The notes beneath the pieces are model-generated. The model was not told where the DNA came from. It was given only the letters and a program-made list of their open reading frames with translations, and did not search any database. Position numbers and translations under genes: made by a program. From positions 1,178,001 to 1,242,000 of the forward strand of contig NZ_ML214297.1 in NCBI RefSeq assembly GCF_004698125.1: a stretch of DNA of 64,000 bases. Direction: 5' to 3'. The stretch is from Halosimplex halophilum (GTDB lineage Archaea > Halobacteriota > Halobacteria > Halobacteriales > Haloarculaceae). Position 1 is the stretch's first letter. Each line of letters opens with the position of its first letter. Below, one piece after another: positions 35,566 through 44,620 of this stretch.

Positions 35566-35793
35566 TCATTTTCGTGAGGGGGTGTCCGATGGTTCTCGTT
35601 TCCATCTATCCCGGCATTCGATGCTGCAGAACGCGTACAGATGGAACTCGCCGTCATCGTCGAAGTCTGTCGCCACCGGGTGCCACACTGTCGGGTCGAT
35701 CCGGGCGCCGCAAGTCGTGCAGTGAGTGACTGTGGGTGCCTCTCCAGTGGCCTCCAGTGGTTCATCCGACGGGGAGCGGCCCCCCTTAGGCAT
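35566..35793 (-). CDS. 75-residue zinc-binding protein (DUF7576-like)
   Basis: Treble-clef-like mini protein. A CTTCGARID knuckle (around residue 24) pairs with FCSIECRDRW (around 55), giving CxxC...CxxxC with HPVATDFDDDGEFHLYAF between. This layout is shared by a haloarchaeal zinc family (DUF7576, from memory). ATG 35793 gives a short basic N-terminal tail. Likely co-transcribed with the 44-residue zinc ribbon downstream. Function unknown. Confidence 0.75.
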   Translation of the reverse strand: MPKGGRSPSDEPLEATGEAPTVTHCTTCGARIDPTVWHPVATDFDDDGEFHLYAFCSIECRDRWKREPSDTPSRK

Positions 35794-35844
35794 TTGCGCC
35801 CCCTTTCTCTGACCGCGAGTTACCCGTACCCATGTCCCTACACC

Positions 35845-36171
35845 TTAGTCCGGTGATTCCGCGGCGTTCGACGCACCGCTTGCCTGTCCACTCGGTACCG
35901 CTGTCTCTGCTGGCTCACCGCGCTCTGTGACGTTGATGGTCCCGTTCGCTTCCACGACGACGTGACACCCGGCCATCGGGAATGAGATCTGACCGTGTTC
36001 ACGGGTGGCCATCTGAGCATCGTCGGAGAAGATGGCCTCCAGGCAGTCCGGGTCAACCCGTGTGTAGAGTGGTTCCATCTCTAACGGGTCTTTCCCGGCC
36101 GTTACCGCGACTTCTGCGATGACTTGCTGGCTCACAGATTCCGACTCGCTGGTTTCAATGATGGAGGTCAT
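35845..36171 (-). CDS. HalOD1 output-domain protein
   Basis: 108-residue soluble protein with a haloarchaeal output domain 1. The core reads SVSQQVIAEVAVTAGKDPLEMEPLYTRVDPDCLEAIF, then the second half (ISFPMAGCHVVVEANGTINV), which is the typical HalOD1 fold, and a low-complexity tail. HalOD1 proteins are small output modules that act in haloarchaeal signalling, with mechanism unclear. It follows the Bat-type regulator (about 100 bases upstream, same direction), which suggests it belongs to the same pathway. ATG 36171 removes a 15-residue upstream extension lacking similarity. Confidence 0.82.
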   Translation of the reverse strand: MTSIIETSESESVSQQVIAEVAVTAGKDPLEMEPLYTRVDPDCLEAIFSDDAQMATREHGQISFPMAGCHVVVEANGTINVTERGEPAETAVPSGQASGASNAAESPD

Positions 36172-36275
36172 GGATTGCTCCTCACCACCTCGTATGAGCC
36201 GTCCCCGGTTACCCATTCTCAGTATTTGCCTACGGCGCGGGGTTCCGCGGTGTTATACTGATACGGGTGGGCGGT

Positions 36276-39200
36276 CTACCCGTCGCCGAACAGCATCGAG
36301 AAGAGTGTTTGCTCGCTATTCCGCACGTGCCGACTTACCGTTGGTTGCGACACACCTAGCATCTCGGCTATGTCTTCCGCGGAGTGCTCTCGTGGCTGTT
36401 CGAAGAATCCCGCAAAGTACGCCGTTTGCAGGACTTCCTGCTGGCGTTCGGTGAGACGATCAACGTACGCGCGCTCGAATTCAGCTCTTGACTGAACCGG
36501 TTCAGGTGACTCACGACGCGCGACGAGATCCACATCGTCCCCGTACCGGTCTCTGAACAGTTCAACGTATTCGCGGACAGACGCAGACTGCGGAATCCGC
36601 ACGGTTATCCGGCCTTCCTCCGGTGTAGCCCGAATATCCGCCGGGATCGCACCGCGCTCGACGAGTGACACGAGGAACGAGTCATCGGGGAGGAGCAACT
36701 CGACGATGATCTCGCCGTTCCGGTTGCGGATCAGTGTGAGATCGTCCCCGCCGACGTGCTGCTCGAAAAACGATTCAATGGTTTCGAAATCGAGACCGGT
36801 GAACGCCACGAAAACGCGCAATGAGCCTTCAACTCGGTTCCCAATATTTTCGAGGCGCACGCTCCCCCCGCGTTCTCGGAGTAGATTCATGAGTGGGTTC
36901 GAGAAATCCCGGATGACGAACTCAAGTTCGACCGAGTCCTCGGAAACGAGCGCATTGTAGCGCTCCATAGCGTTGAGCGCGTACCCGATCATCTCTCCGA
37001 GTTCGGTCAATACAGCCTCCTCCATCTCCGTGAAGACCTCGGGCTCGTTCGCGTAGAGATTCAACAGCCCATAGCACGTTCCGTTGTAGACCACAGGAAC
37101 GGCAATGCTCGCTCGGTACCCGCGCTGCATGGCTTCCTGTCGCCACGGCTCGAACGGCGGGTCGGACTGGAGATTGTTCTGAATCTGCGGCTCGTGCGAC
37201 CGGATCGCTCGGCCGGCCGGTCCTTGGCCCGTCTCGCTCGTGTCGGCTGTGACCTCGACGGTGTCGAGATATCCCTCTTCGACACCGGCAGAAGCCGTTG
37301 GGACGATGTCATCAGTGGCGAGATCGCGCTCGCCGAACCAGACGAATCGATAGGGGTCACTATTCGCCAGCCGATCCACGACGAGTCGTTGGATCTCAGC
37401 TTTCGAGGTCGCGTCCATCAGCGCTTGCGTGATATCACGAATCTCTTCGTTCACCCGCTGTACGCGCTGTAACTGGTTGTTTTTCGTCTCTAACTCCGAC
37501 TTCTGCGTACGGAGTTCTTCTTCACGGTCTAATCGGTCAAAGACCGCTTCGATATTTCCAGCCAGATTTTCGGCGAGGCGGACGTCTGTCTCGGAGAACG
37601 CATTTATCTCGGTTGCTCCGCTGATGAATACGCCGTGCTGGTCTAGCGGAAGGATGATAGCGCTCGACAACGCCGTTTCATCGGCGTCCAAATCAGTCTC
37701 CGCGTGGATATCGTTGTAGATCTGGGGTTGGTTCTGGACGAACGCTTGCCACGGCAGATCGCGTTCGGAGGCGAACAAGGGGTTGTCCCCGACGAGGTCC
37801 TCTACTTGTGGGGTACGCGCACAGGGGTCGAGGCGACCCGTCTCAGGATCGTACCGTTCAACAGTTGTGACGGGTAGGTCGAGAATCTCTTGGGCTCCAG
37901 TTACTGCGTGTTCACACGCAGATTCGAACGATTCGACGTCGGTGAGTTCCTGCCCGAGCTCGTTCAGCCGTTCGAGCCGGTCAGCCCGTCGTTTCCGTTC
38001 AGTAACGTCCTCGAAGGCGAACACCGCTCTCGTCACGTCGCCATCAGGACCGCGGAGCGGTGTGCCGTGAACAGCAAGCCACCGCTGATCGCCGTCGGGG
38101 TACTCAACCCCAACGTCGGACTTTACTTCCTCGCCGTTGCGGAGCACCGTCCGGTAGGGATGCTCGGCGTCGGTGACGGGCTCCCCGTCGGCGTTGAGCA
38201 CGGTGAACGATATGTCTCCGGCCGAGGGGTACTGCCCGTTCTCGTCGGGTTCGATGCGCAGCAGTTCCTCTGCCCGCTCGTTCACGTAGTCGAATTCCCC
38301 CCGGACATTGAGGACGACGATGCCGGCAGGCGTCGTCTGTAGAATGTTCGAGACAAGGTCGCGTTCTTCTCGGAGGGTCTCTTCGGCGCGCTTGCGCGCC
38401 ATGAGGAGACCGAGATCTGCCGCGACTGCCTGGGTGACTTCGACCATTCGCTCGTCCACGTTCTGCTCTTCCTGCATGTAGAAGACGAGGACGGCAACGA
38501 CAGTGCCGTTGGTTCTGATCGGAACGCCAAGCGTCGCTTTGAATCCGGCATTGGTGGCGGCAGGTGCGCGTTCGAAGACGCTTCCGTCGGCGGAAGCGAC
38601 GTTCGGAATCCACTCGGACTCACCGGTTTGCCAGACGCGCCCGACAAGCCCGTTCCCGGATTCGAAACGCAGGTCCGCAGAGGCCTCTCGATAGGCGGAA
38701 CAATCAACGTCCGCTGCCTCCCACCACGAATCCCACTCGATGCTCTCGCCGTCAGCGGCCGGAATCCAGGCTTCCCCGTGCACCCAATTCATCGATTCGC
38801 CGATGAGCCGAAGTGTCGCCGTGAGTCCCTCGGAGAGATCCTCGGCTTTGGCGATCTCGTCTTTCGTGGCGTGAAGCAGGTCGCGTTCAGCTTCGAGCGT
38901 CCGGCGGTCAGAGATGTCCCGTAGCACACCGGTGAAGTACTGCTCGCCACCAAGCTCGAACTCGCTAAACGAGATGCTGAGCGGCACCTCGTGGCCGTCT
39001 TTGTGCTGGCCGGGAAGCTCAATATGCTCCCAATCGAGGGTCTGCTCGCCGGTGGTCAGGTATCGGTCTACGGCTTCCAAGTGCCGGGTCTTGAGATTCC
39101 CCGGCATTAAACGCGTCAATCGTTCACCGCGTACCTCCTCAGGGCTGTAGCCGAGAATATCTTCGAGTGCGGGATTGGAAAACTGAATCCGGCTCTGTGA

Positions 39201-39281
39201 ATCGATGATGATGAGCGCATCTGTCAGTGTCTCGGTGAGGGCATCGAAGCGCGCGTCTGCAGTTGAGTCGTCGAAATCCAT
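36276..39281 (-). CDS. Bat-type multi-sensor regulator (PAS-GAF-PAS-GAF-GAF-Bat-HTH_10)
   Basis: 1001-residue cytosolic sensor-transcription factor. PAS 1 at about 10-135 (ALIIIDSQSRIQFSNPALED), GAF 1 at 150-300, PAS 2 at 310-435 with its PAC ending AFEDVTERKRR, GAF 2 at 440-590, a coiled-coil (EELRTQKSELETKNNQLQRV), GAF 3 at 620-780, then the bacterio-opsin activator domain (790-930) and the HTH-10 at about 935-990 (LTERQQEVLQTAYFAGFF... SAEDIAEMLGVSQPTVSRHV). No histidine-kinase domain is present, so it joins sensing and DNA binding in one chain. GC is lower than in flanking genes. The signal is unknown. Confidence 0.92.
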   Translation of the reverse strand: MDFDDSTADARFDALTETLTDALIIIDSQSRIQFSNPALEDILGYSPEEVRGERLTRLMPGNLKTRHLEAVDRYLTTGEQTLDWEHIELPGQHKDGHEVPLSISFSEFELGGEQYFTGVLRDISDRRTLEAERDLLHATKDEIAKAEDLSEGLTATLRLIGESMNWVHGEAWIPAADGESIEWDSWWEAADVDCSAYREASADLRFESGNGLVGRVWQTGESEWIPNVASADGSVFERAPAATNAGFKATLGVPIRTNGTVVAVLVFYMQEEQNVDERMVEVTQAVAADLGLLMARKRAEETLREERDLVSNILQTTPAGIVVLNVRGEFDYVNERAEELLRIEPDENGQYPSAGDISFTVLNADGEPVTDAEHPYRTVLRNGEEVKSDVGVEYPDGDQRWLAVHGTPLRGPDGDVTRAVFAFEDVTERKRRADRLERLNELGQELTDVESFESACEHAVTGAQEILDLPVTTVERYDPETGRLDPCARTPQVEDLVGDNPLFASERDLPWQAFVQNQPQIYNDIHAETDLDADETALSSAIILPLDQHGVFISGATEINAFSETDVRLAENLAGNIEAVFDRLDREEELRTQKSELETKNNQLQRVQRVNEEIRDITQALMDATSKAEIQRLVVDRLANSDPYRFVWFGERDLATDDIVPTASAGVEEGYLDTVEVTADTSETGQGPAGRAIRSHEPQIQNNLQSDPPFEPWRQEAMQRGYRASIAVPVVYNGTCYGLLNLYANEPEVFTEMEEAVLTELGEMIGYALNAMERYNALVSEDSVELEFVIRDFSNPLMNLLRERGGSVRLENIGNRVEGSLRVFVAFTGLDFETIESFFEQHVGGDDLTLIRNRNGEIIVELLLPDDSFLVSLVERGAIPADIRATPEEGRITVRIPQSASVREYVELFRDRYGDDVDLVARRESPEPVQSRAEFERAYVDRLTERQQEVLQTAYFAGFFEQPREHSAEDIAEMLGVSQPTVSRHVRNSEQTLFSMLFGDG

Positions 39282-39568
39282 GGTCTGGACAACGATCCTC
39301 CCGTTCCGGAGAGGGCAACCGGCAGGAAATAACGTCCACCAGCTAGTGTAACGACAGATCTTCCCTAAATCGGAGGAATCGTTGTTTGAGTATACTATCG
39401 CCCTGTGACCGGGTAAGCTGAGAGCCTAATACGTTAGAATATCCGCTGGCAAACTTCCCCGTCCAGATACTCGGGGTAACGTCTATCGGTCCTCTGTCTC
39501 TAAAGCAGTTAGTATCCGCTGCTGCGCTGCAGTACAGACATGAAGTCCCACGTCTCACCTCCTCTCGG

Positions 39569-39980
39569 TCACTCATCTCTAGTCTCTCGCGCTGATGCCG
39601 TGGCTGGCGATGGATCCTGCGCGGTCTCCTCGCTCGCGGGCAAGTGATGGAAGAGAACGCGGATAACCGCGTCGGCGTCGTCCGATAGTCGGACGGTATC
39701 TGTATCCTGGCTGTACTCGACGACACCTGACTCGGCTAATTTCGGGATGTGTGCGTGCCAGAGCGACGAATACATCCGCAACACTTCCTCTCCGGAGACC
39801 TCTGTGAGTGATGCCCCCTTCTCGTGACACGTGACTTCATCGGCAGGGTCAGCTAGTGCAAGACTGCCATGTTCGTCGAGACAGCTGGGATACTCCGCCG
39901 ACGCTGATGAGCAGGAAGGTCTAGATAGTGTCGAGAGAAACGGAACTCCGCGTTTCAGCCGTCACTTCGTGATCACTCAT
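39569..39980 (-). pseudogene. Decayed DUF7344 winged-helix gene
   Basis: An N-terminal start MSDHEVTAETRSSVSLDTI is followed by a TAG in frame. The expected continuation (DL..AHQRRR, then CLDEHGSLALADPADEV) is found only by changing frame twice within about 60 bases. The rest, EVLRMYSSLWHAHIPKLAESGVVEYSQDTDTVRLSDDADAVI, is intact and typical of the haloarchaeal DUF7344 DNA-binding family. The gene therefore appears to carry two frameshifts. An internal start would give only the second half of the domain, about 72 residues, which could still be made. Confidence 0.75.
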
Positions 39981-40002
39981 TACCCCGTATCGAGGTGAAG
40001 AA

Positions 40003-40008
40003 AATATA
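40003..40008 (+). promoter_or_regulatory. TATA box of the HVO_A0114-like gene
   Basis: AATATA, about 82 bases before the ATG. Transcription would start around 40030, at a palindrome. Confidence 0.4.
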
Positions 40009-40017
40009 CAGTGCGTG

Positions 40018-40031
40018 CTTCGAATTCGAAG
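40018..40031. promoter_or_regulatory. Perfect 14-base palindrome, candidate operator
   Basis: CTTCGAATTCGAAG lies 10-23 bases after the TATA-like box and before the gene for a DNA-binding protein, where bound repressor would block transcription start. Suggests autoregulation. Confidence 0.5.
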
Positions 40032-40089
40032 TCATTTCCTCCGTCTCGTGGAACTGGCCGGAGTCGGACGCCGTCGGGAGGAACAACCC

Positions 40090-40494
40090 ATGCCCACGCC
40101 CAAAGTCACTGTCGGCGAACGTGATCGTCTCGATCAGCGTACGCGACGCCGTATCAAGGCCGCTCAGGAGGGGGAAGACCTCGATGACGCCCAGCCGGTC
40201 CTGACCTTCGGATCGTACGCGAAACTCAGCCGGCTCCTCAGCCAGAAGAATCTAGAACGCCTGGATGCCCTCTTCGAGTACGAACCCGATAGCATCCGAG
40301 AAGCGAGCGAACTGGTGGACCGGGACTACAAGCAGGTACATCGGGACCTCCCGGAGCCCGGAGACATCGGCGTCATCGAGTTCGAAGGCGGCGGTTCCGG
40401 GCGAACGAAGAGACCGGTACTGGCCTACGACGGCCTCGGGATCGACGTTCCATTCACTGGCTCGGAAGATACTGTCGGCACAGCGGCGCCGTGA
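40090..40494 (+). CDS. HVO_A0114-type putative DNA-binding protein (antitoxin-like)
   Basis: 134-residue soluble protein. A basic N-terminal region (MPTPKVTVGERDRLDQRTRRR) precedes a helical segment FGSYAKLSRLLSQKNLERLDALFEYEPDSIREASELVDRDYKQVHRDL, an HTH of the MarR/ArsR-like kind, and a C-terminal wing (GDIGVIEFEGGGSGRTKRPVLAYDGLGIDVPF). The layout is that of the haloarchaeal HVO_A0114 family, often paired with RelE-like toxins; none is seen here. ATG 40090 is preceded by GGGAGGA at a suitable distance. Convergent with secY, 54 bases apart. Confidence 0.8.
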   Translation: MPTPKVTVGERDRLDQRTRRRIKAAQEGEDLDDAQPVLTFGSYAKLSRLLSQKNLERLDALFEYEPDSIREASELVDRDYKQVHRDLPEPGDIGVIEFEGGGSGRTKRPVLAYDGLGIDVPFTGSEDTVGTAAP

Positions 40495-40548
40495 AAGAAT
40501 CGGAAATTCGGGGGCGATGCCCGCTGACGGCCGTGGTCGTTCGGTACT

Positions 40549-42033
40549 TCAGCCGAACATCTGGCGCATCATGGGATGCATCTCCATGAGCTGCTCCTCG
40601 GCGATCTCCTCGTAGATCTTGTAGGTGATAGACACCGTTAGCAGCAGCCCCGTCCCGGAGACTTCACCGATGGTCCCCATCATGTTGGCGAGCACGGCCA
40701 GCAGGCCGACCAGTGCGCCGCCGATGACGGTCACCTGCGGGATGTACCGCTCGAGCACCTTCTCGATGACGCTGGTGTTGCGCCGGAAGCCGGGGATCTC
40801 CATCCCGGAGTTGTGGATCTGCTGGGCGGTCGCCTCCGGGCCCATGTCGGTGGTCTCGACCCAGAAGATGGCGAAGATGGCGCCGCCGATGACCATGAAC
40901 GTCAGGTCGACGCCGACGCGCAGGGCGATCTGCCACGGCGCGTTGGTCGTCTGGCCGAGCCACCACATCCACTGTTCGGGGTTCCGGACGGGGGCCATGT
41001 AGTAGAACAGACCGCCGACCGGGTTGGCGACGCCGCCCGCCGACTCCTGGTAGGTGCCCAGCCACGCGGGGAGGCTCCCCAGCTGGGCGTGGAGGATCCG
41101 GCCCAGGAACTGGATGTTGGCCTGCAGCGCGCGGACGAGGATCATCGGCAGGACGCTCGCGTAGATGAGCTTCACCGGGAAGCGACCGCGGGCGCCCTTG
41201 ACCCGGGTGTTCGACAGCGGGATCTCCACGCGGACGCTCTCAGCGTAGACGACGACCACGAAGATGAGCACCGTTGTGATCATCGCGAGGATGTCACCCT
41301 GACCGAAGATGAGCGTCTGGAGTCCGCTCCCGAGGAGCGGCCCGACATCGGCGCTCCCGGTGACAACCCCGATCCAGTACGGGATGAGACCGATCTCGTT
41401 GGGGTTGCCGATGAAGCTCGTCGAGACGAGCCCGCCGATCAGCCGCTGGCTGACGCCGGCGATGATGAACAGGCCGATCCCGGAGCCGACCCCCCACTTG
41501 GAGATGACCTCGTCCATGTAGAGGATGAGGACACCGCCGACGAAGATCTGTGCGAACAGCAGCCACTGCACGCCGAACGCCCCGCCGGGGAACGACTGGG
41601 CCAGCGACTCGCTGGCCGGCAGGAACCCGCCCGCGAACACCATCGGCAGGCCGGTCAGGCAGATCATCACGAGCACCAGGAACTTCTGGAGCCCCTGGTA
41701 GAGCACCTGGTCCCGGGGGTTGTTCTGCGTGTCGAGGCCGAGCAGGTCGGCACCGCCGAGCAGCTGCAACACGATGCTCGCAGTGACGATCGGTCCGATA
41801 CCGAGCTGCATGATCGTGCCCTGTCCGCCGGCGAGGATCGAACGGAACTGGCCGAAGACGTCCTGACCCTGGCCGCTCCCGAGACCGAACAGGAAGACGT
41901 TCGTCAGGAAGAAGTACAGCACCAGCACGCCGGCCGTCCAGCCGAGCTTGCGCTTGAAGGGGACGTGCCCCTCCGGACGCTGGACGGTGGGCATGCGGGT
42001 GAGTACCGGTTCGGCGGTGTCCTTCCAGCCCAT
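40549..42033 (-). CDS. secY: Preprotein translocase channel SecY
   Basis: 494-residue polytopic channel of the Sec translocon with ten helices. N-terminal MGWKDTAEPVLTRMPTVQRPEGHVPFKRKL, the plug region after TM1 and the cytoplasmic loops with ESVRVEIPLSNTRVKGARGRFPVKLIYASVLP (TM6-7 region, split here for length) are characteristic of archaeal SecY. The last gene of the ribosomal operon, two bases after L15. In many archaea adk is next; here the transcription unit meets a convergent gene. Confidence 0.97.
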   Translation of the reverse strand: MGWKDTAEPVLTRMPTVQRPEGHVPFKRKLGWTAGVLVLYFFLTNVFLFGLGSGQGQDVFGQFRSILAGGQGTIMQLGIGPIVTASIVLQLLGGADLLGLDTQNNPRDQVLYQGLQKFLVLVMICLTGLPMVFAGGFLPASESLAQSFPGGAFGVQWLLFAQIFVGGVLILYMDEVISKWGVGSGIGLFIIAGVSQRLIGGLVSTSFIGNPNEIGLIPYWIGVVTGSADVGPLLGSGLQTLIFGQGDILAMITTVLIFVVVVYAESVRVEIPLSNTRVKGARGRFPVKLIYASVLPMILVRALQANIQFLGRILHAQLGSLPAWLGTYQESAGGVANPVGGLFYYMAPVRNPEQWMWWLGQTTNAPWQIALRVGVDLTFMVIGGAIFAIFWVETTDMGPEATAQQIHNSGMEIPGFRRNTSVIEKVLERYIPQVTVIGGALVGLLAVLANMMGTIGEVSGTGLLLTVSITYKIYEEIAEEQLMEMHPMMRQMFG

Positions 42034-42035
42034 GG

Positions 42036-42533
42036 TTATGAGTCGTCTTGCTCGTCGGGTGTATCCTTGTCGGTTTCCGCGGCGCGGGCCTGCCCGGCCT
42101 CGGTCAGCTCGACCGAGCCGCCCGCGTCCTCGACCTTCTCCTCGGCCGCCGCCGAGAAGGCGTCGGCGACCAGGTGCAGCTCGTTGCGCACCTGACCGGC
42201 GCCGAGCACCTTCACCACGTCGACCTCGTAGCCGTCCTCGACGACGTCACGCGCGTCGATGGCGTAGCCGTCGCCCTCCTCGTCGGCGACGCCCTCGGCC
42301 GCCAGCAGCGCGGCGTCCTCGTCGAGCTCGCGGACGTCGACCTCCGCGACCTCGTCCTGGACGTCGTCGGGTCGTTCGAACCCGTGTTTGTCCCACGGGC
42401 CGTGGTTGTGCATCTCGTGTTTGCGGCTGCCCGCGTTGCCCCGGCCGCCGCGGTGGCCGGCGCCGCGGCGGTTCTTGTGGGAGCCGCCGCCGTGCGTGCG
42501 GGAGCCGCGCTGTCGTTTCTTCTTGGATGTCAT
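42036..42533 (-). CDS. rpl15: Ribosomal protein uL15 (L15)
   Basis: 165-residue large-subunit protein. The basic Gly-rich start (MTSKKKRQRGSRTHGGGSHK, GAGHRGGRGNAGS) binds 23S rRNA; the C-terminal half includes VDVVKVLGAGQVRNELHLVADAFS. The acidic tail (DKDTPDEQDDS) is a halophile adaptation. Overlaps the L30 stop by 4 bases. Confidence 0.97.
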   Translation of the reverse strand: MTSKKKRQRGSRTHGGGSHKNRRGAGHRGGRGNAGSRKHEMHNHGPWDKHGFERPDDVQDEVAEVDVRELDEDAALLAAEGVADEEGDGYAIDARDVVEDGYEVDVVKVLGAGQVRNELHLVADAFSAAAEEKVEDAGGSVELTEAGQARAAETDKDTPDEQDDS

Positions 42534-42994
42534 CGCATCGCCTCCAGGAGGTCGTCGATGGCCTCGGTGTCGTGCTTGCCGAGCTGGCCGCCCTCCTTGG
42601 TGGGGTGTTTGATGCCGTCGTGGCCGCCGCGGGGCGGGTGCAGGCGCAGCGTCGGCGCCAGCCCCTGCTCGCGCAGCGTCGTCTCCTCGTCGACCAGCGC
42701 CTCGGCGAGCTCCTCGACGCTCATGTAGTCGGTGTTGGCCACGACCCACGAGTCGTCGATGTCGGCCTCGCCCTCCAGCGGCTCGCCGCGCCGTTCGAGC
42801 AGCAGCTCGACCGTCTCGACGCTGGGTTCGCCGTAGGCCACGTAGTCGTTGACCTTCGTGATCATCCCGCGGTACGCCTCCGTCTCCGGGACGAACGCGG
42901 CGTGGTTGACGTTGTGGACGTTCAGCATCTCCAGCGTGTCCCGGACGTCCTGGTTCATGTTGACCTCGCCGCGGAGCTGGACGAGCGCTTGCAT
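42530..42994 (-). CDS. rpl30: Ribosomal protein uL30 (L30)
   Basis: 154-residue archaeal-type L30, longer than the ~60-residue bacterial form. Starts [24 protein letters not shown] with the ferredoxin-like core and carries the archaeal C-terminal helical extension (RLHPPRGGHDGIKHPTKEGG). Start overlaps the S5 stop by one base, end overlaps L15. Confidence 0.97.
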   Translation of the reverse strand: MQALVQLRGEVNMNQDVRDTLEMLNVHNVNHAAFVPETEAYRGMITKVNDYVAYGEPSVETVELLLERRGEPLEGEADIDDSWVVANTDYMSVEELAEALVDEETTLREQGLAPTLRLHPPRGGHDGIKHPTKEGGQLGKHDTEAIDDLLEAMR

Positions 42995-43626
42995 CACTCG
43001 ATCACCTCGCGCTTCTCCCAGGTCTCCTGGGGGACGCGGGCCTCGGCGGTGTTCTGGAGCGCGTTGAACGTCGCCTTCGCGAAGTTGACCGTCGTGCGGG
43101 TGTTGCCCGACGAGCGCGTCCAGATGTCCTCGATGCCCGCGAGTTCGAGCACGTGGCGGACGGTCTCTCCGCCCGCGAGCCCGAGCCCGCGCGGGGCGGG
43201 CTGCAGTTCGACCTCGACGCTGCCGGCCTTGCCGGTCGTCCGGAGCGCGACGGTGTGGGGGCGCCCACAGCCACACTCCCAGGACCCGCAGCCCCGCGAG
43301 ACGTCGATGAGGTTCAGCTTCGCCACCTCGATGGCCTTCTGGATGGCGCCGCCGACCTGGTCGTCGCGGCCCTCCGCGTAGCCGACGAGGCCGTCGCGGT
43401 TGCCCACGACGACCACGCAGCGGAACTTCACGCGGCGGCCCGAGTCGGTCATCCGCTGGACCATGTTGATGTCCAGCACCTCGTCCTCCAGCCCGGGGAC
43501 GAGCTGGTCGACGATCTCCGGTTCCTTGAGCGGCAGGCCGGAGTTGAGGGCGTCCTGCATCGAGTCGATCTCGCCCTCGGCGACCGCGTGGCCGAGCCGT
43601 GTCCGCGGCTCCCAGCCGTTACTCAT
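42994..43626 (-). CDS. rps5: Ribosomal protein uS5 (S5)
   Basis: 210-residue small-subunit protein involved in decoding fidelity. Double-stranded-RNA-binding N-terminal domain ([23 protein letters not shown]) followed by the archaeal [13 protein letters not shown] loop with cysteines and the C-terminal [23 protein letters not shown]. Overlaps neighbours by 4 and 1 bases. Confidence 0.97.
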   Translation of the reverse strand: MSNGWEPRTRLGHAVAEGEIDSMQDALNSGLPLKEPEIVDQLVPGLEDEVLDINMVQRMTDSGRRVKFRCVVVVGNRDGLVGYAEGRDDQVGGAIQKAIEVAKLNLIDVSRGCGSWECGCGRPHTVALRTTGKAGSVEVELQPAPRGLGLAGGETVRHVLELAGIEDIWTRSSGNTRTTVNFAKATFNALQNTAEARVPQETWEKREVIE

Positions 43627-44183
43627 AGTTCATCCGCCTCCAGCAGTTGTTCTCGCATGTCGTCGAAGTGCTCCGGTAGGTCCGTTGCGTCGAAGTCCCC
43701 GCCGTACAGCCCGTCGTCGAGCTGCTCGGCGTACTCGGCGATGTGCTCGCCGCGCGTGCGCGACCAGTCCGCGAGTACGCTGTCGTTGTGGGGAACGTCG
43801 AGTCCCGCGTCGATTGCACCTTCCTGTACCGCGAATACTTTGCTACCCGGCGTCGGGGAGTTGAGGCCGATGTCGAGGACGGCCTCGTCGAGGCCGGCCT
43901 CCGTCGCGCGCAGCCCCGCGAGGACGCCGGTCAGGTAGGCCGCGGGCATGTTGCCCGTCGGCGCCTCCCAGCCGTACTCCTCGAGGTCGCTCGAGTGCGC
44001 GCTCGCGACCGTCTCATCGCCGCTCGGTCCGGTGGTGATCAGCTGCGCCGTGACGTGCCGGTTGCTCTTTCGAGCCACCAGGCGCGGTTTGCCGGATTTC
44101 AGCAGGCGCAACCTCTGATGGTAGTCCGTTCGGGCCTCGCGGCGACGCCGCATCGGCACCGTGTAGCGTGGTCCTGTCGCCAT
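43623..44183 (-). CDS. rpl18: Ribosomal protein uL18 (L18)
   Basis: 186-residue 5S rRNA-binding protein. Starts [20 protein letters not shown]; the core has [30 protein letters not shown] and the archaeal-eukaryotic C-terminal extension ([25 protein letters not shown]). The open frame goes further up inside L19e, but this ATG overlaps the L19e stop by one base and fits the family. Confidence 0.97.
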   Translation of the reverse strand: MATGPRYTVPMRRRREARTDYHQRLRLLKSGKPRLVARKSNRHVTAQLITTGPSGDETVASAHSSDLEEYGWEAPTGNMPAAYLTGVLAGLRATEAGLDEAVLDIGLNSPTPGSKVFAVQEGAIDAGLDVPHNDSVLADWSRTRGEHIAEYAEQLDDGLYGGDFDATDLPEHFDDMREQLLEADEL

Positions 44184-44620
44184 TAGTTGTCCTCCAGTGT
44201 TCGTTCGATGTCCGCGACGCTGTCGAACTCCCCGCCGCTCGCGCGGTCGTAGAGCTCGCGGTAGCGAGACTTGGATATCTCGCCGGAATCGCGCAGCTCG
44301 CGGAGCTTCTCGCGCTGTGCGCGGATCTGCGATTCCCACTTGTCCTTCTCGTTCTCTCGGCCGCCCGCGGTCCCCTTCCGGGACCCCTGTCCCTTCTGGT
44401 GACCGTAGGCGCGTTTCTCCTGTCGCTCGCGGGCGCGACCGCGGGAGTTGCCCTTCGGCGCCTCCGCGCGGATCGCTCCCTCGTCGACGAGCTCGCGGAT
44501 GTCCTCGCGCGTGATGGCGTCCGCGAGTTCGCCCTGGCGTTCCGGATCGAGCCAGATCTTGTTCTCGCCGACGTCCAGCACGTCGGCCGCCATTCGCTTC
44601 TGTGCGCTCAGGTCAGTCAT
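44183..44620 (-). CDS. rpl19e: Ribosomal protein eL19 (L19e)
   Basis: 145-residue archaeal/eukaryotic large-subunit protein. Helical, with [28 protein letters not shown], the basic middle [22 protein letters not shown] and a short C-terminal helix region. Overlaps L32e by 8 bases. Confidence 0.97.
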   Translation of the reverse strand: MTDLSAQKRMAADVLDVGENKIWLDPERQGELADAITREDIRELVDEGAIRAEAPKGNSRGRARERQEKRAYGHQKGQGSRKGTAGGRENEKDKWESQIRAQREKLRELRDSGEISKSRYRELYDRASGGEFDSVADIERTLEDN

